From NCBI GenBank assembly GCA_003388555.1, contig QQVD01000068.1:86633-150632 (forward strand): a DNA stretch of 64,000 nt. Reading direction: 5' to 3'. This document shows, piece after piece, positions 26,267 through 33,914 of this stretch. This stretch comes from Acidobacteriota bacterium (GTDB taxonomy: Bacteria > Acidobacteriota > Thermoanaerobaculia > Multivoradales > Multivoraceae). A program made the translations under genes and the position numbers. Position 1 is the first letter of the stretch, and the number at the start of each line of letters is the position of its first letter. A model generated the notes under the pieces. It searched no databases. It saw nothing but the letters and a program-made list of their open reading frames with translations, and was not told the origin of the DNA.

Positions 26267-27853
26267 ATGTCCAACGCAGTCCAGCCGCCCGCCGAAGGTG
26301 CGTCCACCGAGATCGACGCCGAAACCGCACCGAACGAGCCGGCAGCAAGCGCCGACGACGGCGGCGCCCAGAGCGAGCCGATGACCACCGAGACGGTCGC
26401 GGCTGAGACGGCTGAGACGGTCGCGGCGGGACCGGAGGCTGGCGCCGAAGCCGAGTCTCCCCGCACATCCGAGACCCTTTCCGACGGCGGTGAAGTGACG
26501 TCCGAGAACGCGGAGACCGATGGCGAAACCGACCGCGAGAAAGCCCACGCCGCGGAGGCGGAGCTGTCGCCTCGAGCGAGCTCGTCGCCCCCGGCGGACG
26601 GCGCGGATGGCACGGATGGCACGGATGGCCCTGTGCCGTCGGCGGACGAAGGCTCGACGGTGGTCGACAGCTCCGACGCCGCACCGCCGCCGAAGCCGAT
26701 GTCGCCGGAGTTGGCCCGCATCAGCGCCGCGCTCGAAGCGAAAGAAAGGGTCGCCGGCAAGGTCATCGGCTGGAACAAGGGCGGCTTCCACGTCGCGGTG
26801 TTCGGCGTCGCGGCGTTCTGTCCCAAGAGCCAGATGGAGCTGGCCAATCCGAAGAAGGCCGCCGCCTACCTCGACCGCGAGCTCGAGTTCCGGATCATCG
26901 ACATCAAGGACGACGGCAAGCGGGTCGTCGTCTCGCGCGTACCGGTGCTGCGCGAGGACCGATCCGGAATCCTGCAGCAGCTGCGCGACAAGGCGAAGAG
27001 CGGCGAGCCGGTCGAAGGCACCGTGCGCTCGGTCACCGACTTCGGCGGCTTCGTCTCCCTCGGCGGCGGACTCGAGGGACTGGTGCACCGCTCACAGATC
27101 ACCCGCCACCGCTTCTCGGAGCCCCGCGAGGTGTTGTCGACCGGCCAGTCGGTGCGGGTGGTCGTGCTCAAGGTCGAGAAGAACGGCGAGCGCATCTCGC
27201 TGTCGATGAAGGCGCTCGAGCCCGATCCCTGGCAGGACGTCGAGGAGCGGGCGAAGATCGGCGACGCCTTCCAGGGCACGGTGGTCCGCAGGGCGGACTT
27301 CGGCGTCTTCGTCGAGGTGTTCCCGGGTGTCGAGGGCCTGCTCCACGAGTCGCAGCTGCCGATCGGCCGGAAGCTGAGCGACGACGACTACAGCGAGGGC
27401 AAGCAGGTCGAAGGCTGGATCCGCGAGGTCGACGCACAACGCAACCGCCTCTCGCTGTCGCTACGCGAAGTGGCGGCCACCGACCCCTGGAAGGGAATCC
27501 ACGACCGCTACAGCGAGGGCCAGGATGCCGAGGGCATGGTCGAGCAGATCGCCAACTTCGGAGTCTTCGTGCAGCTCGAGCCCGGCCTCACCGGACTGCT
27601 TCCCGCCAGCGCCACCGGCGTCGCCGCCGGCGGACGCCTGGACCGCATGTACCGGCCGGGAAGCAGCGTGAAGATCGTCATCGACTCGATCGACGCCAAG
27701 CGCAAGCGGATCTCGCTGGCCCTGCCGGGGGCGAAGCTCGAGGGCACCAAGGCCGATCTTCGCGACTACCAGAACAAGCTCAAGGAGGAGTCGGGACCGA
27801 GCCTCAACGCCATGGCGGCCGCCTTCGAACGCCTCAAGGGCTCGTCTTCGTGA
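26267..27853 (+). CDS. S1 RNA-binding protein with four S1 domains (ribosomal protein S1-like)
   Basis: The protein has 528 aa from the ATG at 26267 (GGAG ten bases upstream); the frame stays open upstream through the repeat block, which is not coding. Residues 1-145 are acidic, Ala/Glu/Thr-rich and likely disordered, including a short ADGTDGTDGT repeat. Four S1 beta-barrels follow at about 160-225, 247-315, 335-400 and 425-495, with the usual G-x-V-x-x-x-x-x-F-G-x-F-V pattern in domains 2-4. Domain 1 is degenerate. Bacterial S1 proteins bind mRNA and help translation initiation. With only four clear domains and an acidic leader this may be an S1 paralogue rather than the essential RpsA. Confidence 0.88.
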   Translation: MSNAVQPPAEGASTEIDAETAPNEPAASADDGGAQSEPMTTETVAAETAETVAAGPEAGAEAESPRTSETLSDGGEVTSENAETDGETDREKAHAAEAELSPRASSSPPADGADGTDGTDGPVPSADEGSTVVDSSDAAPPPKPMSPELARISAALEAKERVAGKVIGWNKGGFHVAVFGVAAFCPKSQMELANPKKAAAYLDRELEFRIIDIKDDGKRVVVSRVPVLREDRSGILQQLRDKAKSGEPVEGTVRSVTDFGGFVSLGGGLEGLVHRSQITRHRFSEPREVLSTGQSVRVVVLKVEKNGERISLSMKALEPDPWQDVEERAKIGDAFQGTVVRRADFGVFVEVFPGVEGLLHESQLPIGRKLSDDDYSEGKQVEGWIREVDAQRNRLSLSLREVAATDPWKGIHDRYSEGQDAEGMVEQIANFGVFVQLEPGLTGLLPASATGVAAGGRLDRMYRPGSSVKIVIDSIDAKRKRISLALPGAKLEGTKADLRDYQNKLKEESGPSLNAMAAAFERLKGSSS

Positions 27854-27943
27854 GCCGAAGGCCGGGCGCCAAGCGGCGATGACTCTCCGAACGGTCCGGC
27901 GACGCCTCGACACGGTGCGCCGGCGCGTCCCCACGAAATCCCG

Positions 27944-28291
27944 ATGCCCGAACCGCAACGCATCTACAAGGTGATCTTCGCCTCGCAGGGGCAGATCTAC
28001 GAGATCTTCGCCCGTCAGATCTCGCAGGGCGGCCTGTTCGGCTTCGTCGAGGTGGAAGAGATCCTCTTCGGCGAGCGTTCAAAGGTCGTCGTCGATCCCT
28101 CGGAAGAACGCCTCAAGCACGAGTTCGACGGCGTGCGCCGGACCTACCTGCCGATGCACGCCATCCTCCGCATCGACGAGGTCGAGAAGGAGGGCGCCGC
28201 GACGATCCGCGAAGGCAAGAGCGAGATGGCGGCGGCGGTGACGACGATCCCGTTCCCGATGATCCCCCCGAAGAAGAGCGGGCCCAAGTGA
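27944..28291 (+). CDS. DUF1820 family protein
   Basis: The protein has 115 aa. The sequence from IYKVIFASQGQIYEIFARQ through GLFGFVEVEEILFGERSKVV to VDPSEERLKHEFDGV is the highly conserved core of DUF1820, a small cytoplasmic family of unknown function that is common in proteobacteria. The C-terminal tail ends in a Pro/Lys-rich segment. No strong ribosome site precedes the ATG; it lies 90 bp after the S1 gene and may be co-transcribed with it. In other genomes the family often sits beside translation or RNA genes, which fits the S1 and RraA neighbours. Confidence 0.88.
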   Translation: MPEPQRIYKVIFASQGQIYEIFARQISQGGLFGFVEVEEILFGERSKVVVDPSEERLKHEFDGVRRTYLPMHAILRIDEVEKEGAATIREGKSEMAAAVTTIPFPMIPPKKSGPK

Positions 28292-28380
28292 GCGGTCGAT
28301 CGCTCCGCCCCCGTCGACGGCCGTCGTGGCAAGCCCCTTCGACGCCCTCGCCCCACCGCATCTCTCAGTCAGGAGTCGTC

Positions 28381-28977
28381 ATGTCGATCGCCCTCCGCAA
28401 CCTCTCCCCTTCCAACCCACCGGCAGCCGGAAGTGACGGCGTCGTCCCCCGCCTGCGCAAGTTGACCGCTGCCCTCCTGGCCGTGGCCGTCGCGGCGGTC
28501 GGCACCCTCACCGCGGCCGCGGCCCAGGAGCCGTCCGCGCAGAGCGCGCCGCGCACCGCGGTGCTCGATCTCGAGGTGGCCTTCCTCGCCTCCTCGTTCG
28601 GCAAGAGCTTGAAGGGCACCCTCGACGAGCTGCAGAAGAGCACCGACGCGCAGCTCGACGAGAAGGCGAAGCAGGCCGAGGCCCTCGAGGCCGAGGCGGC
28701 GGGGAAGTCGCAGGCCGAGCTGGTCGCGCTGCAGCGCCGCATGGAGGACCTCGAGATCGAGGCCCGCCGGATCCGCGAGACCGCTCAGCGCAGCGCCAGC
28801 CGCGCCGAGGCCGAGCAGCGCGAGCTGTTCGGAAAGCGGCTCGAGGAGATCCTCACCGCGATCCAGGAGGAGCGGTCGTACGACCTGATCCTCAACAAGT
28901 CCGCCGGGGCCGTCATCTTCGCCGGGCAGTCGATCGACATCACCCGCGAGATCGTGGAGCGGCTCGGAACCGAGTGA
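28381..28977 (+). CDS. OmpH/Skp family periplasmic chaperone-like protein
   Basis: The protein has 198 aa, starting at the ATG at 28381 with AGGAG nine bases upstream. A signal peptide is predicted: basic residues to about 27, then LTAALLAVAVAAVGTLTAAAAQ with cleavage near residue 50. The mature part begins with the TAVLDLEVAFLASSFGKSLK strand typical of Skp/OmpH, followed by a long charged coiled coil (about 80-155) and the closing YDLILNKSAGAVIFAGQSIDIT. Skp forms trimeric tentacled holdases for outer-membrane proteins. No bamA or lpxD is next to it, unlike the standard skp locus, so it may serve a special client. Confidence 0.85.
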   Translation: MSIALRNLSPSNPPAAGSDGVVPRLRKLTAALLAVAVAAVGTLTAAAAQEPSAQSAPRTAVLDLEVAFLASSFGKSLKGTLDELQKSTDAQLDEKAKQAEALEAEAAGKSQAELVALQRRMEDLEIEARRIRETAQRSASRAEAEQRELFGKRLEEILTAIQEERSYDLILNKSAGAVIFAGQSIDITREIVERLGTE

Positions 28978-28993
28978 CGCCTCAGCCGGAACG

Positions 28994-29488
28994 ATGACTT
29001 CGATCACCGCGCCGGCGACCGCCGACCTGGTCGACGACTTCCCCGACGAGGTGTCGGGAACCACGCTCCAGCTGCGCCTGCTCGGCCGCCGGACGCGCGC
29101 CTGCGGTGAGGTCACCACGCTGCGCGTCAGCGAGGACAACCTGCTGGTGCGACGGGTGCTCTCCGAGCCGGGCAACGACCGGGTGCTGCTCGTCGACGGC
29201 GGCGGCTCGCTGCACCGCGCGCTGCTCGGCGACCAGCTGGCGGAGCTGGCCCGCACGAACGGTTGGTCCGCCGTGGTGGTGCTCGGAGCCGTGCGCGACG
29301 CCGACCAGCTCGACGAGCTCGACTTCCACGTCAAGGCGCTGGGTACCCAGCCGCTCAAGAGCCGCAAGCAGGGAGATGGCGAACGCGACGTTCCCGTGCG
29401 CCTCGCGGAGACTTCGGTGACGGCCGGGCACTACGTCTACAGCGACGCCGACGGGCTGCTCGTGGCGCCGCGGCGGCTGCACGCGTGA
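28994..29488 (+). CDS. rraA: RraA family protein
   Basis: The protein has 164 aa and starts 16 bp after the Skp-like gene. Family motifs are RVLLVDGGGSLHRALLGDQLAELA (about 57-80, read in parts), NGWSAVVVLGAVRD, VKALGTQPLKS and GHYVYSDADGLLV. RraA proteins either bind RNase E and inhibit it, or act as hydroxy-methyl-oxoglutarate aldolases. The short length, and the G-x-x-x-D and R-D placement in AVRDADQL, fit both groups. Being in an RNA-related neighbourhood (S1 protein, DUF1820) the RNase E regulator role is the more likely one, but no RNase E gene is in the window. Confidence 0.88.
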   Translation: MTSITAPATADLVDDFPDEVSGTTLQLRLLGRRTRACGEVTTLRVSEDNLLVRRVLSEPGNDRVLLVDGGGSLHRALLGDQLAELARTNGWSAVVVLGAVRDADQLDELDFHVKALGTQPLKSRKQGDGERDVPVRLAETSVTAGHYVYSDADGLLVAPRRLHA

Positions 29489-29937
29489 GAACTCCCGGAC
29501 CCCGCTCGATCTCGTAGGCCCCCGGGAACGACGCCGTCGCCCTCTCGAGGCGGACGCCGACGCTGCCCCTGCGGCTGGCGCTCGGCAGACCAACGCCATC
29601 CGACGCAGCCTCCGGCGGGGGCTCTGCGCCGACGATCAGCGCGGCCCGCAATCGGGGGCTGGGAACGTCCCCACGATGACGTCCCTGGCCTTTCCCGCAT
29701 TGCCCCGGTAGGCGGCGGAGGGTCGAGCCGGGTCGTTTCGTGACCAAAGATCTGTCGGGTCGCCTTCGGCGTGTGCAACCGATGCGCCACAACCGTCGTT
29801 CCTGCAGCTCTTTCGGTGGCGTCGACGTCGACTACACTCGCCTCCTGAGCAGTCCGTGGCGGCCCTTCCACGAGACCACCGCAGGCACGCGGCACGCCGG
29901 CTCCTCGCGCGCGCTGCTCTGGCCGCGCCCAGCCCCC
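29489..29937. other. Gene-free leader region of the sigma factor-kinase pair
   Basis: I see no gene in these 449 bp. The sigma-factor frame is open back to 29740, but homologues begin at the MSNFPQTRWS methionine at 29938. A TACACT hexamer at 29833-29838 could be a -10 for a transcript starting about 95 bases before the ATG, with no good -35; an ECF-type promoter recognised by the sigma factor itself is equally possible. Confidence 0.4.
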
Positions 29938-30690
29938 ATGTCCAACTTCCCGCAGACCCGCTGGAGCGTCGTGCTCGCCTGTGGCGAGGACGACCTGCAG
30001 CAATCGCAAGCCGCCCTCGGTGCCCTCTGCGAGTGGTACTGGCGGCCGCTCTACGCCTTCGTACGTCGCCGCGGCTTCAAGCCGGACCCGGCGGCCGATC
30101 TCACCCAGGCCTTCTTCGTCCACCTGCTCGACAAGGACGCACTGCTGCGGGTGGATCCCGAGAAGGGACGCTTCCGCTCCTTCCTGCTCGCCAGCCTGAG
30201 CAACTTCCTCAGCAACGAGTGGCAAAGGGAGCGTGCGGAGAAACGATCGCCGGGCACACCGCTGATCTCGCTCGACGCCGAGGACGAGGAGGTCTGGTAC
30301 CGGCGCGAGCCGGTCGACGGCCTCACGCCGGAGGACGTGTTCGAGCGCCGCTGGGCGCTCACCGTCATCGGCCGCGCCCTGCAGCGTCTCGCCGCACAGC
30401 AGCAGGAGCTCGGCCAGGCGGATCGCTTCGCGCTCCTGCGCGGCTACGTCACCGGCGCCGGGCCGCGTCCTGCCTACAGCGACGTGGCCAGCCAGCTCGA
30501 GATCACCGAATCCGCGGTGCGGGTGGCGGTACGCCGACTGCGCCAGAGCTTCGGCCGAGCCCTGCGCGCGGAGGTCGCAGAGACGGTCTCGGAGTCCGAC
30601 GCCGTCGACGCCGAGGTCCGCCATCTGCTGCGAGTCATCGAGGCTTCGAACCAGAGCCTGGGACCCGACGGAGCGCCGGGCGAGCCGTGA
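29938..30690 (+). CDS. ECF-type RNA polymerase sigma factor
   Basis: The protein has 250 aa. MSNFPQTRWSVVLAC opens the kind of ECF sigma factor common in Acidobacteriota and Planctomycetota. Region 2 is at about 30-95 (YWRPLYAFVRRRG, DLTQAFFVHLL, FRSFLLASLSNFLSNEW) and region 4 at about 175-215 (YSDVASQLEITESAVRVAVRRLRQ, in parts, a helix-turn-helix for the -35 element). No anti-sigma gene is adjacent. Instead its stop overlaps the start of a Ser/Thr kinase as GTGA, so control by phosphorylation or by the kinase as partner is likely. Confidence 0.88.
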   Translation: MSNFPQTRWSVVLACGEDDLQQSQAALGALCEWYWRPLYAFVRRRGFKPDPAADLTQAFFVHLLDKDALLRVDPEKGRFRSFLLASLSNFLSNEWQRERAEKRSPGTPLISLDAEDEEVWYRREPVDGLTPEDVFERRWALTVIGRALQRLAAQQQELGQADRFALLRGYVTGAGPRPAYSDVASQLEITESAVRVAVRRLRQSFGRALRAEVAETVSESDAVDAEVRHLLRVIEASNQSLGPDGAPGEP

Positions 30691-33182
30691 CCGCACCCGT
30701 CGATCGGCCGCCGGGCGATCGCCGCGACCTCTGCAGCGAGTGCGGCGTCGCAGTCGCCCTGTCTCCCGACGGCGGAGCCTTCTGCCCTCGCTGCGTCGGC
30801 AGGCTGTTCGACTCCGACGAGCCCGAGACCATGGGCAGGTACCAGATCGAAGGGGTGCTCGGAGACGGCAGCGCCGGCCGCGTGCTGCTGGCGACCGATC
30901 CGGCACTCGGACGGCAGGTCGCGATCAAGGTCCTCTCGGAGCACGTCGCGAGACAAGGGCCGCTGCTCGACCGCTTCCGCCGCGAGGCGCGGGTGTTGGC
31001 GCAGCTATCGCACCAGAACATCGTGCCGATCTACGGCTTCGAGCACGAGGACGACCGCTGGTTCCTGGTCATGGAGTATCTCGCCGGCAGCTCGCTCGCC
31101 GAGCGACTGGCGGCTGATGGCCGACTCGGTCTCGACCAGACCCTGCACTTCGCGCGGCAGACGGCCGAGGGGCTCGCGGCGGCGCACGAGCGCGGGGTCG
31201 TGCACCGCGATCTCAAGCCGGCCAACCTGCTGCTCGACGGCGAGCGGCTGAAGATCGCCGACTTCGGTCTGGCCAAGAACGAGCTCCGCCCCTCCCGACG
31301 CATGGCGCCGTCCTCGGACTCGCTCTCCCAGGCCGGCCTGGTGGTCGGCACCGTTCCGTACATGTCTCCCGAGCAGGCCCGAGGGCGACCCGTCGACTCA
31401 CGCACCGACGTCTTCTCGTTCGGCGTCGTGCTCTACGAGATGCTGACCGGGACCAGGCCGTTCGAGGGCGCCACCACCTTCACCCTGATGACCTCGATCC
31501 TCACCGACGAGCCGCGGCCGGTGCGCGAGCTGAGACCCGACACTCCCCGGGCGCTCGCGGCGCTGGTCGAGGCCTGCCTGCAGAAGAACCGTGCCCGGCG
31601 CCGCATCACCGCCATGCAGATCGCAGACCGACTCGCCGACCAGCAACGCCGACCGAGGTCGCGTCTCGGTCTGGCCGCCCTCGGGGTTCGGCTCCAGCGA
31701 CTGGTGAGGCGTCGTCGATCCCTCTCGCGAGAGGCCGGCCCGACCTCGCACCCGGGCGCACCGGCCCCGCCGGACTGCTGCCTCGCGGTCCTGCCGCCCG
31801 AGCACGCCCAGCAGCCCGAGCTCGAGTTCCTCGCCTTCGGCATCGCCGATGCGCTCTCTCTGCGGCTCTCCGGACCCGAGATCGAGGTGCGCTCGGGCTC
31901 GATCGACGCCCTCCGCGGCCGCACCGCCGACTCCTTCGCCGACGCCCGCATGCTCGGCATCCAGTGGCTGCTCGTCGGCTCGCTCTCCGGCACCGTCGAT
32001 CGTCTCGAGCTCTGCATCGAGCTGGTCGACGTGCGCACCGAGGAGGCCGTGTGGACGCGCGTCGTGCTGACCTCGGCGAGCCGGCTGCGAGAGCAGTACG
32101 ACGAACTGGTGTCGGAGGTCCAGTCGCGGGTCCTCGGTCGCAGGCCCGACGCCAGGCCGGCGAGCGGCGTCGGCTCACCGGAAGCCGATCTGCTGGTGCT
32201 CAAGGGGCTCTACGCCTTCCGCCGGCTGACCCCCGACAGCCTGGAGCAGGCCAGCGAGCTGTTCGACCGGGCATGCGCGGTCGGTCCGGACTCCGCGCGC
32301 GCCAACGGCTGGTCGGCGATGAGCCTGCTGCAGCTGGGGCGGCGGCGCGACCGGCTGACGATCCGGGAGCGGGCCCTGCGCGCGGTGGAGATCGATCCCG
32401 ACTCCTGCGAGCTCCAGTGCATCCTGGGCAACGTGCTCTGGCTGGTCGAGTGGGACTTCGCCTCGGCCGAGGCCGCCTTCCGCCGCGCGGCCCGCCTCTC
32501 ACCCAGCTACCCGATGGTGTCGCACGGACTGTCGCTGCTCTACAGCTGCCTCGGCCGGCACGACGAAGCGTTGCTGCTCGCACGACGAGCGGTCGACCTC
32601 GACCCGCTGAACCCGATCACGAGCCTCGATCTGGGCCGACGACTGCTGCTCGCCGAGCGGGTACGGGAGGCGGAGGCGCCGATCCTCGAGACCTTGGACC
32701 TCCAACCGGATTTCCTGCTCGCGCGTGGCTTCCTCGGTCAGGTGCGGCTGCAGCAGCGACGCCACCAGGAGGCGGTCGATCTGCTCGAGCAGCATCAAGG
32801 CTCTCTCTGGCACGCTGGCTTCCTCGGCGCCGCGTACGCCGGTGCCGGACGTCCGCGCGACGCGGAGGCCGTGCTGCAGCGCCTCACCGATCGGCGCCGG
32901 CCTCTCGATGTGCAGAGCGCGATGATCCTCACCGCGCTCGGCCGCCACGACTCGGCGATCGAGGCCCTCGAGACCGCCAGCGCCCGGCGCGACGAGAACG
33001 TCCTCTGGGCCGGCGTGGAGCCCGTCTTCCATCCCCTGCGCAGGGACCGGCGCTTCCGCTCGCTGCTGCGCTCGCTCGGCCTGCCGCGCACGCTGTGGGG
33101 CGCGCTGGCGACCACAGCCGCGACCCTGCGGCGCAGCGACCCCTCCTCCGACCAGCGACCGCCAGCCGCCGCGGCCGGCTGA
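30687..33182 (+). CDS. Ser/Thr protein kinase with N-terminal zinc ribbon and TolB-like/TPR tail
   Basis: The protein has 831 aa from a GTG overlapping the sigma-factor stop. Residues 16-36 hold two CxxC pairs (Cys16, 19, 33, 36), a small zinc ribbon. The Hanks-type kinase spans about 51-320: glycine loop GDGSAG, Lys81 in VAIK, HRDLKPAN with Asp175, DFG with Asp192, and the GTVPYMSPEQARG activation segment. No hydrophobic transmembrane helix is apparent after the kinase; a basic stretch (RRPRSRLG) links to a domain beginning LAVLPPEHAQQPELEFLAFG (about 370-500), similar to TolB-like regions found with such kinases. About eight TPR-like helical repeats fill 500-800. It is probably a cytoplasmic scaffold kinase working with the sigma factor. 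Confidence 0.9.
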   Translation: MTAPVDRPPGDRRDLCSECGVAVALSPDGGAFCPRCVGRLFDSDEPETMGRYQIEGVLGDGSAGRVLLATDPALGRQVAIKVLSEHVARQGPLLDRFRREARVLAQLSHQNIVPIYGFEHEDDRWFLVMEYLAGSSLAERLAADGRLGLDQTLHFARQTAEGLAAAHERGVVHRDLKPANLLLDGERLKIADFGLAKNELRPSRRMAPSSDSLSQAGLVVGTVPYMSPEQARGRPVDSRTDVFSFGVVLYEMLTGTRPFEGATTFTLMTSILTDEPRPVRELRPDTPRALAALVEACLQKNRARRRITAMQIADRLADQQRRPRSRLGLAALGVRLQRLVRRRRSLSREAGPTSHPGAPAPPDCCLAVLPPEHAQQPELEFLAFGIADALSLRLSGPEIEVRSGSIDALRGRTADSFADARMLGIQWLLVGSLSGTVDRLELCIELVDVRTEEAVWTRVVLTSASRLREQYDELVSEVQSRVLGRRPDARPASGVGSPEADLLVLKGLYAFRRLTPDSLEQASELFDRACAVGPDSARANGWSAMSLLQLGRRRDRLTIRERALRAVEIDPDSCELQCILGNVLWLVEWDFASAEAAFRRAARLSPSYPMVSHGLSLLYSCLGRHDEALLLARRAVDLDPLNPITSLDLGRRLLLAERVREAEAPILETLDLQPDFLLARGFLGQVRLQQRRHQEAVDLLEQHQGSLWHAGFLGAAYAGAGRPRDAEAVLQRLTDRRRPLDVQSAMILTALGRHDSAIEALETASARRDENVLWAGVEPVFHPLRRDRRFRSLLRSLGLPRTLWGALATTAATLRRSDPSSDQRPPAAAAG

Positions 33183-33370
33183 GGGGAGCGCTCGGAGCGT
33201 CGTCGGACGACGTCGGCAACTCCTGCCCGGCGATCCGTTTCTCCAACAGTGCGTGCGCGGCGCAGACGGCGCTCCTCGGCGTCGAGGCGCCCCAAAGGCT
33301 GCGCACGTCTCCGCGGACGAGAGGACGATCCGCGACGCACCCGGAAGAACCATAGAAACGGAGACGGCTC

Positions 33371-33766
33371 ATGATCGGTGAAAGCTCCTGCCCCATCGCC
33401 ACGGTGCTGCGCAACAAGCGCACCGCACAGCAGTTCTGGACCCGTGTGTTCAACGACGGCGATCTCGACTACATCGACCAGACACTGGCGCCCGGCTACA
33501 CCTACAACGGCTCCCCCGGCGGCGCCGACGGCCTCAAGGCCTGGGTGAAGGCGCTGCGTTCGGCGATGCCGGACCTCTTCTTCCGTGTCGAGAGTCTGCT
33601 CGGCGCGCACGACACGGTGGCGATCCGCTGGACGCTGAGCGGTACGCGGGACGGCAAGGAGGTCTTCCTGACCGGTGAGAACGTCCTGGTCTTCGACGAC
33701 GACGGTCGCGCCGTGTCCAACTGGCAGTTCCTCGGCACACCCGACCTGACCCACCAGGCCTGCTGA
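33371..33766 (+). CDS. SnoaL-like (NTF2-fold) protein
   Basis: The protein has 131 aa with GGAGA nine bases before the ATG. The pattern NKRTAQQFWTRVFNDGDLDYID, in two parts, then APGYTYNG, GLKAWVKALRSAMPDLFFRVE, AHDTVAIRWTLSGT and WQFLGTPD fits the SnoaL-like ester-cyclase group of the NTF2 superfamily. Members are cyclases, hydrolases or simple ligand binders. The active-site Asp/His pairs of true polyketide cyclases cannot be assigned confidently here. It is a single gene between the kinase and the secreted protease, with no obvious pathway partner. Confidence 0.75.
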   Translation: MIGESSCPIATVLRNKRTAQQFWTRVFNDGDLDYIDQTLAPGYTYNGSPGGADGLKAWVKALRSAMPDLFFRVESLLGAHDTVAIRWTLSGTRDGKEVFLTGENVLVFDDDGRAVSNWQFLGTPDLTHQAC

Positions 33767-33914
33767 GCGGGAGACGGACGGCGCCGCTGCCTCGAAGCGG
33801 GCAACCCCGGGGACCTCGCGGCCGGCGCTGGCGGCGGTGATAGAAACTCCGCGCCGACTCCCAGGCCGGCCGCGCAGAGCTCTCTCTGCCGGCAGCCCGG
33901 GCGCGGACCACACC

